Source: Brevundimonas sp. UBA4553 (GTDB taxonomy: Bacteria > Pseudomonadota > Alphaproteobacteria > Caulobacterales > Caulobacteraceae). Taken from it: a stretch of 64,000 bases of DNA. The stretch lies in the NCBI RefSeq assembly GCF_002387245.1, contig NZ_DGLD01000006.1, forward strand, positions 92,575 to 156,574, read 5' to 3'. Position 1 is the stretch's first letter. Every line of letters begins with the position of its first letter. This document shows positions 1 to 8,887 of the stretch, in pieces. A program made the position numbers and the translations under genes. The notes under the pieces were generated by a model. It was given only the letters and a program-made list of their open reading frames with translations, was not told the DNA's origin and searched no databases.

Positions 1-30
1 GGGCTTCATCGAAACGGGAACGATGAAGCC
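1..30 (-). terminator. Hairpin downstream of the serine hydrolase gene
   Basis: A perfect 10-bp inverted repeat (GGCTTCATCG at 2-11, CGATGAAGCC at 21-30) with a 9-nt loop lies just past the stop of the minus-strand serine hydrolase gene. Position and stem suit an intrinsic terminator, but any U-tract would lie outside the window, so this is inferred. Confidence 0.5.
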
Positions 31-35
31 GTAAG

Positions 36-1274
36 TTAGCGGTTCAGGCCCGTCGGAAACGGTCTTCCCAGGGCCTCGGCCATCGCCTGCTGGCTGAGCA
101 TGAAGACCAGGTCGCGCTGATGGTAGTTGTTGGACAGGGCCACCACGGTCACGTCGGCCTCCGGCTGATAAAGAACCAGATTGCGGAACCCCGCCCAGCT
201 GCCGGTATGATAGATCTGCCTGTCGTCAAAGGCGGGCTTCACCTGCTCGCCCAGGCTATTGACGTAGATGCCATAGCCATAGGCCCGGTGTGCTCGCCCC
301 CGCTCCTTGGGCGTATTCGCCGGCGCGTGGTCAGCGATCATCTGGGCATAGGAAACGTCGCTGAGGACACGGCCCTTATGCAGGGCCTGGTTCCACACCA
401 GCATGTCGTCCAGCGTCGAATAAAGGGCGCCAGCGCCATAGACGACGCTGACGTTGGCGATCGGCTGGGCCGCCAATCCGCCGGGGAAGTTGGCGTAGCC
501 CATGGCCAGACCCTGAGCGTCGGCATGGGCATCCGATCCCGTGTCCTTCAGGCCTAGCGGCTTAAGGATCGCGTCATTCAGATAGGCCTCGAACGGCTTG
601 CCGCTTACCTTGGCCACGATCTCGGCGGCCAGATTATAGGCGGCGTTGTCGTAGCGGATCTTCGTTCCAGGCTCGAACTGCAGGCCATAGCGGGCCGAGG
701 TCTCGGTCAGTTCCTGCGGCGTGCGCGGGGTGACGCGGATGCGCCCCCATTCGGACTGGGCCATCAGGTCCGGTATGCCCGAGGTGTGCGACAGCAGGTG
801 GTGGATGCGCAGCGGCTTCCACGCGTCCGGACAGGCCTCGATCCATTTGCAGACCGGGTCGTTGACCGACAGCCTGCCCTCGTCCTGTAGCTTCAGGATC
901 GCGGCGGCGGTGAACTGCTTGGACACTGAGGCCAGGCGGAAGCGGGTGTCCAGCTTCAGCGGCTGATCGTTTTCGTAGTTCGCCTTGCCATAGACCTGTC
1001 GGAACAGGACCTGATCGCCCTTCGCCACCAGGATGGCGCCCATGAACTGCTTGCGGTCGCCCAAGTAGTCCAGCCGCGCCTTCAGTTGCGGCAGGGCCTC
1101 GACCACCTCGACCGGCGGCCGCTCTGGCAGCTTGAGCTTCGCGACCGCCGCCTGGGTCTCTGGCGCAATGGCGTGGACGATCCAGGCGCCGGCGCCGGCG
1201 GATGCGAGGGCGACCGCGGCCAGGGATCCGAGGAACCAGGGCCGCCCGCCTGCGGACTTGGGAACTACAAACAC
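36..1274 (-). CDS. Beta-lactamase-family serine hydrolase, membrane-anchored
   Basis: A 412-residue protein of the penicillin-binding/class C beta-lactamase-like serine hydrolase family. It has an N-terminal hydrophobic segment (about 14-36) suggesting an inner-membrane anchor with a periplasmic enzyme. The three family motifs are visible: SVSK at 116-119 (nucleophile Ser and general-base Lys), YDN at 208-210, and HTG at 356-358 in place of KTG. Members include D-aminopeptidases, esterases and beta-lactamase-like enzymes, so the substrate cannot be named. The start is a GTG only 18 nt after the era stop, so it probably ends the rpoZ-to-era transcription unit; a hairpin follows its stop. Confidence 0.85.
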   Translation of the reverse strand: MFVVPKSAGGRPWFLGSLAAVALASAGAGAWIVHAIAPETQAAVAKLKLPERPPVEVVEALPQLKARLDYLGDRKQFMGAILVAKGDQVLFRQVYGKANYENDQPLKLDTRFRLASVSKQFTAAAILKLQDEGRLSVNDPVCKWIEACPDAWKPLRIHHLLSHTSGIPDLMAQSEWGRIRVTPRTPQELTETSARYGLQFEPGTKIRYDNAAYNLAAEIVAKVSGKPFEAYLNDAILKPLGLKDTGSDAHADAQGLAMGYANFPGGLAAQPIANVSVVYGAGALYSTLDDMLVWNQALHKGRVLSDVSYAQMIADHAPANTPKERGRAHRAYGYGIYVNSLGEQVKPAFDDRQIYHTGSWAGFRNLVLYQPEADVTVVALSNNYHQRDLVFMLSQQAMAEALGRPFPTGLNR

Positions 1275-1292
1275 GATACTAAACCACGTTGA

Positions 1293-2246
1293 TTAGACGT
1301 CGAACTCCAGCCCGAACTGAGCGTAAAGGGCGCGGCTGTCCTGCCACTTCGGATCGACCTTGACGGTCAGGAACAGGTGGACCGGGCGGTCGAGCAGCTC
1401 GATCAGCTCCTCGCGCGACTTCTGACCGATCCATTTCAGGGTCTGGCCGCCCTTGCCCAGAACGATGGGACGCTGGCTCTCGCGCTCGACATAGATGGTC
1501 TGCTCGATGCGGGCCGAACCATCGGACTTCTCATCAAAGGCCGTGGTCTCGACCGCCGCCGAATAGGGCAGTTCCTCGTGAACGCGGAGATAAACCTTCT
1601 CACGGGTGATTTCGGCGGCCAGAACGCGCACAGGCACGTCCGCCGACTGGTCTTCCGGGTAGAGCCACGGACCGGCCGGCATGGAGCGCGCCAGACGCTG
1701 CTTCAGGTCATCCACGCCGTCGCCGCTGAGCGCCGAAATCATATAGACCTCTTCGTAGACGCCGGTTTCGAACAGGCGGCTGGACAGAGCCAGCAGCGTG
1801 TCGCGACGCATGCCGTCAATCTTGTTCAGCGCCAGGATGACCTTGGTCCCCGTCGACTGCAGATTGGCGATGATGGTCTCGGTGTCTTCAGCCGAACGAC
1901 GGTCCGCAGCAGTGCCTTCACGACCTTCGGCGTCGATATGCGACTGGGCGTCGATCAGATGAACCACGACATCGGCGTCCTGCGCCCCGCCCCAGGCCGA
2001 GGCGACCATGGCGCGGTCCAGACGGCGGCGCGGGGTGAATATGCCGGGCGTGTCCACCAGAACGATCTGGGCATCGCCCTCGATGGCGATGCCGCGCACG
2101 GGGAAGCGCGTGGTCTGGACCTTCTGGGTCACGATCGAGACCTTGGAGCCCGTCAGCCGGTTCACCAGCGTCGACTTGCCGGCGTTGGGCGCGCCGATGA
2201 TGGCGGCGAAGCCCGCGCGCTGGTTCGGGTTGAGGGTCTCGGTCAA
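1293..2246 (-). CDS. era: GTPase Era
   Basis: Essential GTPase that binds the 16S rRNA 3' end during 30S subunit maturation. The chosen start is a TTG at 2246 overlapping the rnc stop as TTGA; it gives 317 residues, close to the family's roughly 300, and puts the P-loop GAPNAGKS at 18-25. DTPG, NKID and a C-terminal KH domain with LGKGGQTLKWIG are visible. The open frame continues upstream into rnc, but that extension is only the rnc antiframe. Translational coupling to rnc through the 4-nt overlap is likely, and the lepB-rnc-era order is widely conserved. Confidence 0.95.
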   Translation of the reverse strand: MTETLNPNQRAGFAAIIGAPNAGKSTLVNRLTGSKVSIVTQKVQTTRFPVRGIAIEGDAQIVLVDTPGIFTPRRRLDRAMVASAWGGAQDADVVVHLIDAQSHIDAEGREGTAADRRSAEDTETIIANLQSTGTKVILALNKIDGMRRDTLLALSSRLFETGVYEEVYMISALSGDGVDDLKQRLARSMPAGPWLYPEDQSADVPVRVLAAEITREKVYLRVHEELPYSAAVETTAFDEKSDGSARIEQTIYVERESQRPIVLGKGGQTLKWIGQKSREELIELLDRPVHLFLTVKVDPKWQDSRALYAQFGLEFDV

Positions 2247-2959
2247 ATTACGCCTTCTCGTTTCAACAGCGCCGAGGCGGCGGCTTTTTCCGCCTCCTGA
2301 CGCGAACGTCCTGTTTGCTTCACGGGATCGAAACCGACCACCGTCGCCTCGACCACGAAGGTCGGAGCATGATCTGATCCGGTGCGTTCCACCACCCGGT
2401 AGGTCGGCAGCGGACGCCCTTGAGCCTGCGCCCACTCCTGCAGAGCGGACTTGGGATTGGTCACGGCCGGGACCGGGGGCGAGGCGAACTCCTCGGCCCA
2501 GGCGATGTCGAACATGGCCTTGGCCGCTGTCAGGCCGCCGTCGCGATAGACAGCCGCCAAGATAGCCTCGACAGCATCGGCGATAACTCCGGCCTTTCTG
2601 CGGCCTCCTGTCTTGGTTTCGCCCGCCGACAGGCGAAGGGCCGCGCCGACGCCCAGCCTCTCGCCCACGCGGGCGCAGGCGGCCTTGTCCACCAAGGCGT
2701 GCAGGCGGGCCGACAGCTGACCTTCGTCCGCCGAAGGAAAGTCACGCGTGAGGCGGTCGGCGACCAGCAGGCCCAACACCCGGTCGCCCAGGAACTCCAG
2801 ACGCTCGTTGTCGGCGGGGGGGCGGCGTCCATCGGCCTGTCCCCCGCCCTCCCCCACGCTGGCGTGGGTCAGCGCCCGTTCCAGCAAGGACGGGTCGCTG
2901 AACTCGTGGCCCAGCCGAAGCCGGAGCGCGGCGACGGCCTCGGCCCTTACGTTCGCCAT
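2243..2959 (-). CDS. rnc: Ribonuclease III
   Basis: Double-strand-specific endoribonuclease that processes rRNA precursors and structured mRNAs. With the start at 2959 the protein has 238 residues. The RNase III signature ERLEFLGD is at 52-59 and a dsRNA-binding domain lies at the C-terminus (ALQEWAQAQG followed by a basic end, EAEKAAASALL). The ATG shares one base with the lepB stop (TGATG) and the stop overlaps the era TTG, so the three genes look translationally coupled. A longer frame upstream of 2959 is lepB coding sequence. Confidence 0.95.
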   Translation of the reverse strand: MANVRAEAVAALRLRLGHEFSDPSLLERALTHASVGEGGGQADGRRPPADNERLEFLGDRVLGLLVADRLTRDFPSADEGQLSARLHALVDKAACARVGERLGVGAALRLSAGETKTGGRRKAGVIADAVEAILAAVYRDGGLTAAKAMFDIAWAEEFASPPVPAVTNPKSALQEWAQAQGRPLPTYRVVERTGSDHAPTFVVEATVVGFDPVKQTGRSRQEAEKAAASALLKREGVI

Positions 2960-3885
2960 CAGTCCAGGATCTTGAAGAACCGGCTGGGACGCAGGTTTGC
3001 GAACCAGCTGACCGGGTTGAACAGCGACGCGCCCGGCGACCACGAGAACATGATGATCTCGGCCTTGCCGACCAGATTCTCGGCCGGAACCATGCCGACG
3101 CCGGCCGACATCTCGACGCGGCTGTCGATCGAGTTGTCGCGGTTGTCGCCCATCATGAAGAAGTGACCGGCCGGAACTTCATAGACGGGGGTGTCGTCCA
3201 GATCGCCGCCGGGGCCGAAGTCCTGGGTCATGAAGACCTTGCCGTTCGGCAGGGTCTCGCGGACCTGGGTCACCGGACGCGGGCCGAACATGTCGGCCAT
3301 CTCGGCGCGGCTGACGACGACGTCCTTCACCGGAGCACCGTTGATGTAAAGCTTGTTGGCGATCATCTGAACCTTGTCGCCCGGCAGGCCGATCACGCGC
3401 TTGATGTAGTCGGTCTTGTTGTCGCGCGGCAGCTTGAAGACGACGATATCGCCCCGCGTCGGGTCCTTGCCCATGATACGGCCGTCGAACAGCGGCGGGC
3501 TCCACGGGATCGAGTGTTTCGAATAGCCGTAGGACCACTTCGACACGACGATGTAGTCGCCCTCGTAGAGATTGGGCTCCATCGAGGCCGAGGGGATGGT
3601 GAAGGGCTGGAACAACAGCACCCGCAGCACGAAGGCGATCAGCAGGGCGAAGACGACGGTCTTGATGATCTCGACCGTCTCGTTGCTCGCGGACTTCTCT
3701 TTTTTCACACGTTTGGCTTTCTTGGGACGCGGCGTGGCGTAGATCGGCTTGTCGCTGTCGAGGGCGTCGGGATCGTCGCCCATGTCGAAGGGGGCGTCAC
3801 CGTCGTCGCTCCAGATCGGTCGCTGCTCGGTCGGGTCGATGGCAGGATTGCCGGCGCCGCCGTTCGCCTTGGGGTCGTCGCTCAT
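2959..3885 (-). CDS. lepB: Signal peptidase I
   Basis: Inner-membrane serine protease that cleaves signal peptides from exported proteins. In its 308 residues a transmembrane helix (about 73-93) precedes the catalytic segment PSASMEP with nucleophile Ser101; the Lys general base is K162 in IKRVIGLPGD, and the family box GDNRDNS is at 246-252. The first 70 residues are an unusual hydrophilic extension, acidic and then Lys-rich (KKAKRVKKEK), presumably cytoplasmic and stopping at the membrane. It sits between acpS and rnc; a short hairpin (3900-3916) precedes its start. Confidence 0.95.
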   Translation of the reverse strand: MSDDPKANGGAGNPAIDPTEQRPIWSDDGDAPFDMGDDPDALDSDKPIYATPRPKKAKRVKKEKSASNETVEIIKTVVFALLIAFVLRVLLFQPFTIPSASMEPNLYEGDYIVVSKWSYGYSKHSIPWSPPLFDGRIMGKDPTRGDIVVFKLPRDNKTDYIKRVIGLPGDKVQMIANKLYINGAPVKDVVVSRAEMADMFGPRPVTQVRETLPNGKVFMTQDFGPGGDLDDTPVYEVPAGHFFMMGDNRDNSIDSRVEMSAGVGMVPAENLVGKAEIIMFSWSPGASLFNPVSWFANLRPSRFFKILD

Positions 3886-3942
3886 GGTCTGCTCGAATCC
3901 CCCGCAGAACGCGGGGTTGGAAGCCTGAGGGGTAATCGCTGA

Positions 3943-4344
3943 TTACGCCACGGGCAAGGCTTCGATGACCACGAAAGCGAGAGCATACGGGTGTTCGTCA
4001 CTGAGGGTCAGATGGATGCGGGGCTCATGCCCCGGCGGGATCAGACGCGCCAGATGTTCGGCGGCGTGTCCGGTCAGGGCCAGGGTCGGCTGGCCCGACT
4101 TCAGGTTCACCACCCCCATGTCACGCCAATAGACGTCAGCGCGCATCCCCGTGCCCAGCGCCTTGGCGCAGGCCTCCTTGGCCGCGAACCGCTTGGCGTA
4201 GCTCCATGCCGGGTCCGGCTTGCGATCAGAACGTGCCCGCTCCAGTTCCGTAAAGCACCGCTCCTTGAAACGGTCACCGAAGCGATCCAGCGAGTTCTGG
4301 ATGCGGCGAATGTCCGACACATCAGCGCCGACGCCGATAATCAC
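3943..4344 (-). CDS. acpS: Holo-[acyl-carrier-protein] synthase
   Basis: Transfers 4'-phosphopantetheine from CoA to the conserved Ser of acyl carrier protein, activating it for fatty acid synthesis; its target acpP lies at the other end of this window. The 133-residue protein has the family N-terminus MIIGVGADVSDI with metal-binding Asp8, and the FAAKEACAKALGTG box with Glu57. Its ATG overlaps the pdxJ stop by 4 nt (ATGA), so the two are probably translationally coupled. The pdxJ-acpS-lepB-rnc-era order is common in alphaproteobacteria. Confidence 0.96.
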   Translation of the reverse strand: MIIGVGADVSDIRRIQNSLDRFGDRFKERCFTELERARSDRKPDPAWSYAKRFAAKEACAKALGTGMRADVYWRDMGVVNLKSGQPTLALTGHAAEHLARLIPPGHEPRIHLTLSDEHPYALAFVVIEALPVA

Positions 4345-5099
4345 CGACCTGCTCCTGCCACAGCTTCGTCCATCGCTGTCCGCATCCGGCGGATGGCGGC
4401 GTCAAGGCCGACGAAAACCGCCTCCCCGATCAGGAAGTGGCCGATGTTCAGTTCCTTGATCTCGCGGATGGCCAGGACCACGCTGGCGGTGGCGTAGTCC
4501 AGACCGTGCCCAGCGTGGACCTCCAGCCCCAGGATATCAGCCTGGGCGGCGGCGGCGGCCAGGCGGTCCAGCTCGAAGGCGCGCTCGGCCGGATCGGTCA
4601 GGTGGCAGTAACGGCCGGTGTGGAACTCAACCACCTGCGCGCCCACAGCGGCGGCGGCCTCGACCTGGGCTTCGGACGGTTCGATAAACAGACTGACACG
4701 GATGCCCGCATCAGACAGCGCCTTAACGACCGGGGCGATGCGCGCCTCGTGACCGGCGACGGCTAGGCCGCCCTCCGTCGTAACCTCCTCGCGCCGTTCC
4801 GGCACCAGACAGGCCGCGTGCGGACGGTGGCGTAAGGCGATGGCCAGCATCTCGTCGGTCACCGCCATCTCGAAGTTCAGCGGCTTGTTCGCGCGACGGC
4901 ACAGGGCCGTCAGCACGTCGATGTCGGCGTCGGTGATGTGGCGGCGATCCTCGCGCAGGTGGGCGGTGATGCCGTCCGCCCCGGCGGCCAGCGCCGCCTC
5001 GGCCGCGCGAGCCGGATCGGGATGAGCGCCGCCGCGCGCGTTACGAACCGTGGCGACGTGATCGATGTTGACGCCCAGACGCACCCGCTCGCGCTTCAT
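4341..5099 (-). CDS. pdxJ: Pyridoxine 5'-phosphate synthase
   Basis: Condenses 1-deoxyxylulose 5-phosphate with 3-amino-2-oxopropyl phosphate to give pyridoxine 5'-phosphate, the last ring-forming step of the DXP-dependent vitamin B6 pathway. The protein is a 252-residue TIM barrel with the signature NIDHVATVRN at 11-20 and phosphate-binding glycine segments near the C-terminus (HAGHGLDY, IGEAVFVGLD). The partner enzyme PdxA is also in this window (55583). It follows pyrE by 14 nt and overlaps acpS by 4 nt. The ATG is preceded by a clear GGGGAAGAAG ribosome-binding site. Confidence 0.96.
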   Translation of the reverse strand: MKRERVRLGVNIDHVATVRNARGGAHPDPARAAEAALAAGADGITAHLREDRRHITDADIDVLTALCRRANKPLNFEMAVTDEMLAIALRHRPHAACLVPERREEVTTEGGLAVAGHEARIAPVVKALSDAGIRVSLFIEPSEAQVEAAAAVGAQVVEFHTGRYCHLTDPAERAFELDRLAAAAAQADILGLEVHAGHGLDYATASVVLAIREIKELNIGHFLIGEAVFVGLDAAIRRMRTAMDEAVAGAGR

Positions 5100-5113
5100 C
5101 CCGCTTCTTCCCC

Positions 5114-5698
5114 TTACTTGGACAGCCGGCGGCTGCCCGGATCCTCAACCGGCAAAGCCGCCAGTTCGGGCGGCAGAGCGTCGGCCGGATAGGCCGGGAC
5201 GTCCAGCGTCGCCAGCGCGATCAGCGGCACGCCCACGTCGGCGCGACCGCCCGAGCGGTCGACGATGCAGGCGGCGGCGACGACTTCGCCTCCGGCCTTC
5301 TGGATGGCGGCGATGCATTCGCGCGACGACAGACCCGTAGTGACGATGTCCTCGACCATGACGACCTTCTCGCCCGGCTCGACGGTAAAGCCGCGGCGCA
5401 GCTTGAACTCGCCGCCTTCGCGCTCGACGTAGAGCGAGCGCACGTTCAGGTGCCGCGCCGTCTCATAGCCGGGAATGATGCCGCCGACGGCGGGCGAGAT
5501 CGCCACGTCGACCGGACCGACCGTGGCCACGATCTTGTCGGCCAGAGCCTTGCATAGGCGCTCGCAGCGGCGCGTATCCATGAAGACCAGGTTCTTCTGC
5601 AGGAAAACCGGGCTGTGCAGGCCGGACGACAGGACAAAATGGCCTTCGCGCAAGGCGCCGGCGTCGCGGAATTCGTTGAGGACGTCTTCAGTGTTCAT
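5114..5698 (-). CDS. pyrE: Orotate phosphoribosyltransferase
   Basis: Joins orotate to PRPP to make orotidine 5'-monophosphate in pyrimidine synthesis. At 194 residues it has normal length for the family. The PRPP-binding motif VVMVEDIVTTG is at 112-122, and the substrate-loop region ISPAVGGIIPG at 68-77 fits. It sits 46 nt after the LOG-family gene and 14 nt before pdxJ, both on the same strand, so it is probably internal to the long minus-strand operon. No pyrimidine-type attenuator is visible in the short gap before it. Confidence 0.95.
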   Translation of the reverse strand: MNTEDVLNEFRDAGALREGHFVLSSGLHSPVFLQKNLVFMDTRRCERLCKALADKIVATVGPVDVAISPAVGGIIPGYETARHLNVRSLYVEREGGEFKLRRGFTVEPGEKVVMVEDIVTTGLSSRECIAAIQKAGGEVVAAACIVDRSGGRADVGVPLIALATLDVPAYPADALPPELAALPVEDPGSRRLSK

Positions 5699-5744
5699 GA
5701 GAGCGTCCCTTAGACCCTGCGCCCCGCCCCCTCAAGCGAGCGAT

Positions 5745-6524
5745 CTAGGTGAGGTCGCAGTTAGGCTTCAATCCGCCTTCCAGCAGCCTGGTCCAGACGG
5801 TTTCGGCGTCGTCGGCGAAGGAAAACAGCGCCATGTCCGAGGCCTTGACCATGCCGTGCTCGATCAGGGTGTCAAAGTTGATCACAGAGCGCCAATAGGT
5901 CTCGTCGAACAGGACGATGGGAATCGGCGGCGCCTTGTCGGTCTGGCGCAAAGTCAGGATCTCGAACAACTCGTCCAGCGTGCCGAAGCCGCCGGGGAAG
6001 ACCACCAGACCATTGGCCCGCATGGCCAGGTGCATCTTGCGCATGGCGAAGTAGTGGAACTGGAAGGTCAGCTCCGGCGTCGACCAAGGGTTGGGCACCT
6101 GTTCGTGCGGCAGGGTGACGTTGAAGCCGATGGAGGGCGCGCCGGCTTCATGCGCGCCCTGGTTGGCGGCCTGCATGATGCCCGGCCCGCCGCCGGTGGC
6201 GATGACATTGTCACGCACCTCGCCCGGCGAGCCGCGGAAGGCCCCGCCCCGCTCCGAGGCGATTCGACCGAACAGACGCGCCTGTTCGTACCAGTAGCTG
6301 TGCCGCCCGCCCCCATTGGCGCCGACGCGAGCGCTGCCGAAGACTACGAGAGTCGAACGCACGCCCCAGGCCTTCAGCGCCTCCTCGGCCTTTTCGTATT
6401 CCATCAGGAAGCGCACGCCGCGCATCGATTCGCCCAGCAGGAAGTCCTGATCCAGGGCGGCCAGACGATAGGAGGGCGACGCCAGCTGAGCGGCGTTGGC
6501 AAGGGCTTGTTGTTCGGGAGACAT
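5745..6524 (-). CDS. LOG-family (TIGR00730-type) protein
   Basis: Rossmann-fold protein of the LOG (Lonely Guy) family, members of which release free cytokinin bases or hydrolyse nucleoside 5'-monophosphates to base plus ribose 5-phosphate. The nucleotide-binding GGGPGIMQAA is at 111-120 and the signature PGGFGTLDE at 177-185; R162 and E185 are the expected catalytic pair. At 259 residues it is longer than the usual roughly 190, with an extra N-terminal helix region, placing it in the larger subgroup. It lies 30 nt after spoT and 46 nt before pyrE, suggesting a nucleotide salvage role (inference). Confidence 0.8.
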   Translation of the reverse strand: MSPEQQALANAAQLASPSYRLAALDQDFLLGESMRGVRFLMEYEKAEEALKAWGVRSTLVVFGSARVGANGGGRHSYWYEQARLFGRIASERGGAFRGSPGEVRDNVIATGGGPGIMQAANQGAHEAGAPSIGFNVTLPHEQVPNPWSTPELTFQFHYFAMRKMHLAMRANGLVVFPGGFGTLDELFEILTLRQTDKAPPIPIVLFDETYWRSVINFDTLIEHGMVKASDMALFSFADDAETVWTRLLEGGLKPNCDLT

Positions 6525-6554
6525 ATCGGCCTTCAGAATCAGGTGCGCAGGCGA

Positions 6555-8843
6555 TCAGCCCCGTGCTCGGTCCACGGTGTCCACTGACGGATTGGCGCGC
6601 AGGGCGGCGATGATCATGGTGGCGTGGCGCGCGTCCTCGACCTCGACGTCGATGTCGACGTCGAAGAAGTCCTGCTGACGATGGGCCATCGACAGGTTCA
6701 GGATATTGCCCCCGGCCTCGCCGATGATGGTCGCCACCTGGCCCAGCACGCCGGGCGCATTGCGGATGGTCGCGCGAAGGCGGGCGGAGGCCACGGCGTC
6801 CTGCTCGGCCTGCGGCGTCCATTGCAGATCCTGCCAGACGCTATCGTCGTCGGCGAAGTCGGCCAGGGTCTGACAGTCGATGGTATGGACCGTCAGCCCC
6901 TTGTCGGGCTCCAGAATGCCGACGATGCGGTCGCCGGGCACTGGCGAACAACAGGCGCCGAAATGGATGCTGACGCCCGGCGTCAGGCCGCTGCCCCGCA
7001 CAAACAGGCGAGCGTGTTCATTGCCGATCCGTTTGCGCTCAGGTCCCGCCTTCAACTGGCCCTTCAACGCCGGGAACATGGTCTCGGCCACCCGCGTGGC
7101 GGCCAGCCGCCCCCTGCCAATGGCGTCGAACATGTCCTCTTCAGTGGTGATGGCGTGAGTTTCCAGCACCGGCTTCAGTGACACGTCAGCCAGAGACTTA
7201 CCGGCGCGTTCGAGTGTCTGTTCCAACGTCGCCTTGCCCAGCCGTACGAACTCGTCGCGTTCCGAAGTGCGGATGTGGCGGCGGATCGCCGAGCGCGCCC
7301 GGCCGGTGACGGTCAGGCTGCGCCAGTCGGTCGGGACCTCGCGCTTGGTCCCACGAATGATCTCGACCACGTCGCCATTCTGCAGCGCCGTCCGCATCGG
7401 CTTCAACTCGCCGTTGATCTTGACGCCCACCGCCGTGTCGCCGACCTCGGTATGGACCGCGTAGGCGAAGTCCAGCGCCATGCCGCCGCGCGGCAGGGTG
7501 ATCAAGGCGCCCTTGGGCGTGAAGACAAAGACCTGATCCAGATACATCTCGAGCTTGGCGTGCTCGACCCAGTCCTCGCCGCCCTCGCCGTGCTCGATGA
7601 CCTGAACGAGATGGCGCAGGTTCAACAGCGGGTCGCGCCCGCCGTCGGCTTCCATCGCTTCTCGGTCGAAGCCATAGGAATGGTTTTTATAGGCCCAGTG
7701 CGCGGCCACGCCGTCTTCGGCCACGCGGTCCATGATCTCGGTGCGGATTTGCATCTCGATACGAAGGCCGCCCGGCCCCACGACCGTTGTGTGCAGCGAG
7801 CGATAGTTATTCGACTTGGGCGTCGAGATGAAATCCTTGAACCGCTCCGGCACCATAGGCCAGGCGCGATGGATAACGCCCAGGGCACGGTAACAGTCGT
7901 CCTCGGCCTCGACGATGACCCGGAAGCCATAGATGTCCGACAGAGAGGAGAAGCCGACGGATTTCCTCTGCAGCTTGCGCCAGATCGAATAGGGCGTCTT
8001 CTCCCGACCCTTCACATGGGCGGGGATGCCCGCCTCGCTGAGAACAGTCTCGATTTCGCGCGACACGCCCTCGATGGCGCGGCCATGCTCGAGCTTCAGC
8101 GCCTCAAGACGGCGCTGGATGGCGACACGCGCAGTGGCGTTCAGATGCTCGAACGCCAGTTCTTCCAGCTCCGAAGCAATGGAGTGGATGCCGATGGAGC
8201 GGCCCAGCGGGGCATAGACTTCCAGCGTTTCGCGGCTGATGCGCTCGCGCTTCTCCGGCTTTACATACTGGAGGGTGCGCATGTTGTGCAGGCGGTCGGC
8301 CAGCTTGACCAGCAGCACCCGCACATCCTTGGAAATGGCCAGGATGAACTTGCGCAGGTTCTCGGCCTGGCGCGTGTGCTCGGCCTGAAGTTCCAGTCGC
8401 GACAGCTTGGTCACGCCCTCGACCAGAACCGCGACCTCTTCGCCAAACATGGCGGCGATGTCGTCGCGCGTGGCGGAGGTGTCCTCGACCACGTCGTGCA
8501 GCAGGGCCGTGACGATCGTCGCCGTATCCAGCCGGTAATCCGTCAAAATGCCCGCAACCTGGATCGGGTGCGCGAAATAGGGATCGCCTGACGCCCGAAG
8601 CTGCGAGCCATGCATCTTCATCGCGTAGACATAGGCCCGGTTCAGCAGGGCCTCATCAGCAGTGGGGTCGTAGGCCTTGACCGCCTCGATCAATTCAAAC
8701 TGGCGCATGATCGGCGCGCGCTTGGCATCAGACAATTGCGACTCGGACTGGGGGCCTTCAGACGACTTCGGCGTCGCCCCGGTGGGGAGCGACGCCGACT
8801 GATCTTTTTGATTCACGACTGGCTTCGTCGGCGTGTCCGCCAA
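6555..8843 (-). CDS. spoT: Bifunctional (p)ppGpp synthetase/hydrolase (Rel/SpoT)
   Basis: Makes and degrades the stringent-response alarmone (p)ppGpp. Visible domains over 762 residues: HD hydrolase (AHPIQ at 91-95, HDVVEDT at 116-122), synthetase with the RFKD loop at 334-337 (the RXKD form typical of bifunctional enzymes rather than EXDD of RelA), TGS near 430-490, and a C-terminal ACT domain. The hydrolase motif is intact. The first 45 residues are low-complexity and the family-like part begins at Met46, so a start at 8708 is possible. The gene follows rpoZ by 44 nt, a conserved pairing; the omega subunit takes part in ppGpp binding by RNA polymerase in proteobacteria. Confidence 0.95.
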   Translation of the reverse strand: MADTPTKPVVNQKDQSASLPTGATPKSSEGPQSESQLSDAKRAPIMRQFELIEAVKAYDPTADEALLNRAYVYAMKMHGSQLRASGDPYFAHPIQVAGILTDYRLDTATIVTALLHDVVEDTSATRDDIAAMFGEEVAVLVEGVTKLSRLELQAEHTRQAENLRKFILAISKDVRVLLVKLADRLHNMRTLQYVKPEKRERISRETLEVYAPLGRSIGIHSIASELEELAFEHLNATARVAIQRRLEALKLEHGRAIEGVSREIETVLSEAGIPAHVKGREKTPYSIWRKLQRKSVGFSSLSDIYGFRVIVEAEDDCYRALGVIHRAWPMVPERFKDFISTPKSNNYRSLHTTVVGPGGLRIEMQIRTEIMDRVAEDGVAAHWAYKNHSYGFDREAMEADGGRDPLLNLRHLVQVIEHGEGGEDWVEHAKLEMYLDQVFVFTPKGALITLPRGGMALDFAYAVHTEVGDTAVGVKINGELKPMRTALQNGDVVEIIRGTKREVPTDWRSLTVTGRARSAIRRHIRTSERDEFVRLGKATLEQTLERAGKSLADVSLKPVLETHAITTEEDMFDAIGRGRLAATRVAETMFPALKGQLKAGPERKRIGNEHARLFVRGSGLTPGVSIHFGACCSPVPGDRIVGILEPDKGLTVHTIDCQTLADFADDDSVWQDLQWTPQAEQDAVASARLRATIRNAPGVLGQVATIIGEAGGNILNLSMAHRQQDFFDVDIDVEVEDARHATMIIAALRANPSVDTVDRARG

Positions 8844-8887
8844 GGGCCGCGCCGGAAATATGGTAACGCCGTTGACAGGCTCTGCCG

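Noticed and set aside
3900..3916. Hairpin between acpS and lepB as a terminator
   Set aside because: The 6-bp stem is not followed by a U-tract on the minus strand and lies directly before the lepB ribosome-binding region, so it is at most an intercistronic structure.
7275..8591. A 438-codon open frame opposite spoT
   Set aside because: It mirrors a well-supported Rel/SpoT gene and has no domain, signal or ribosome-binding site.
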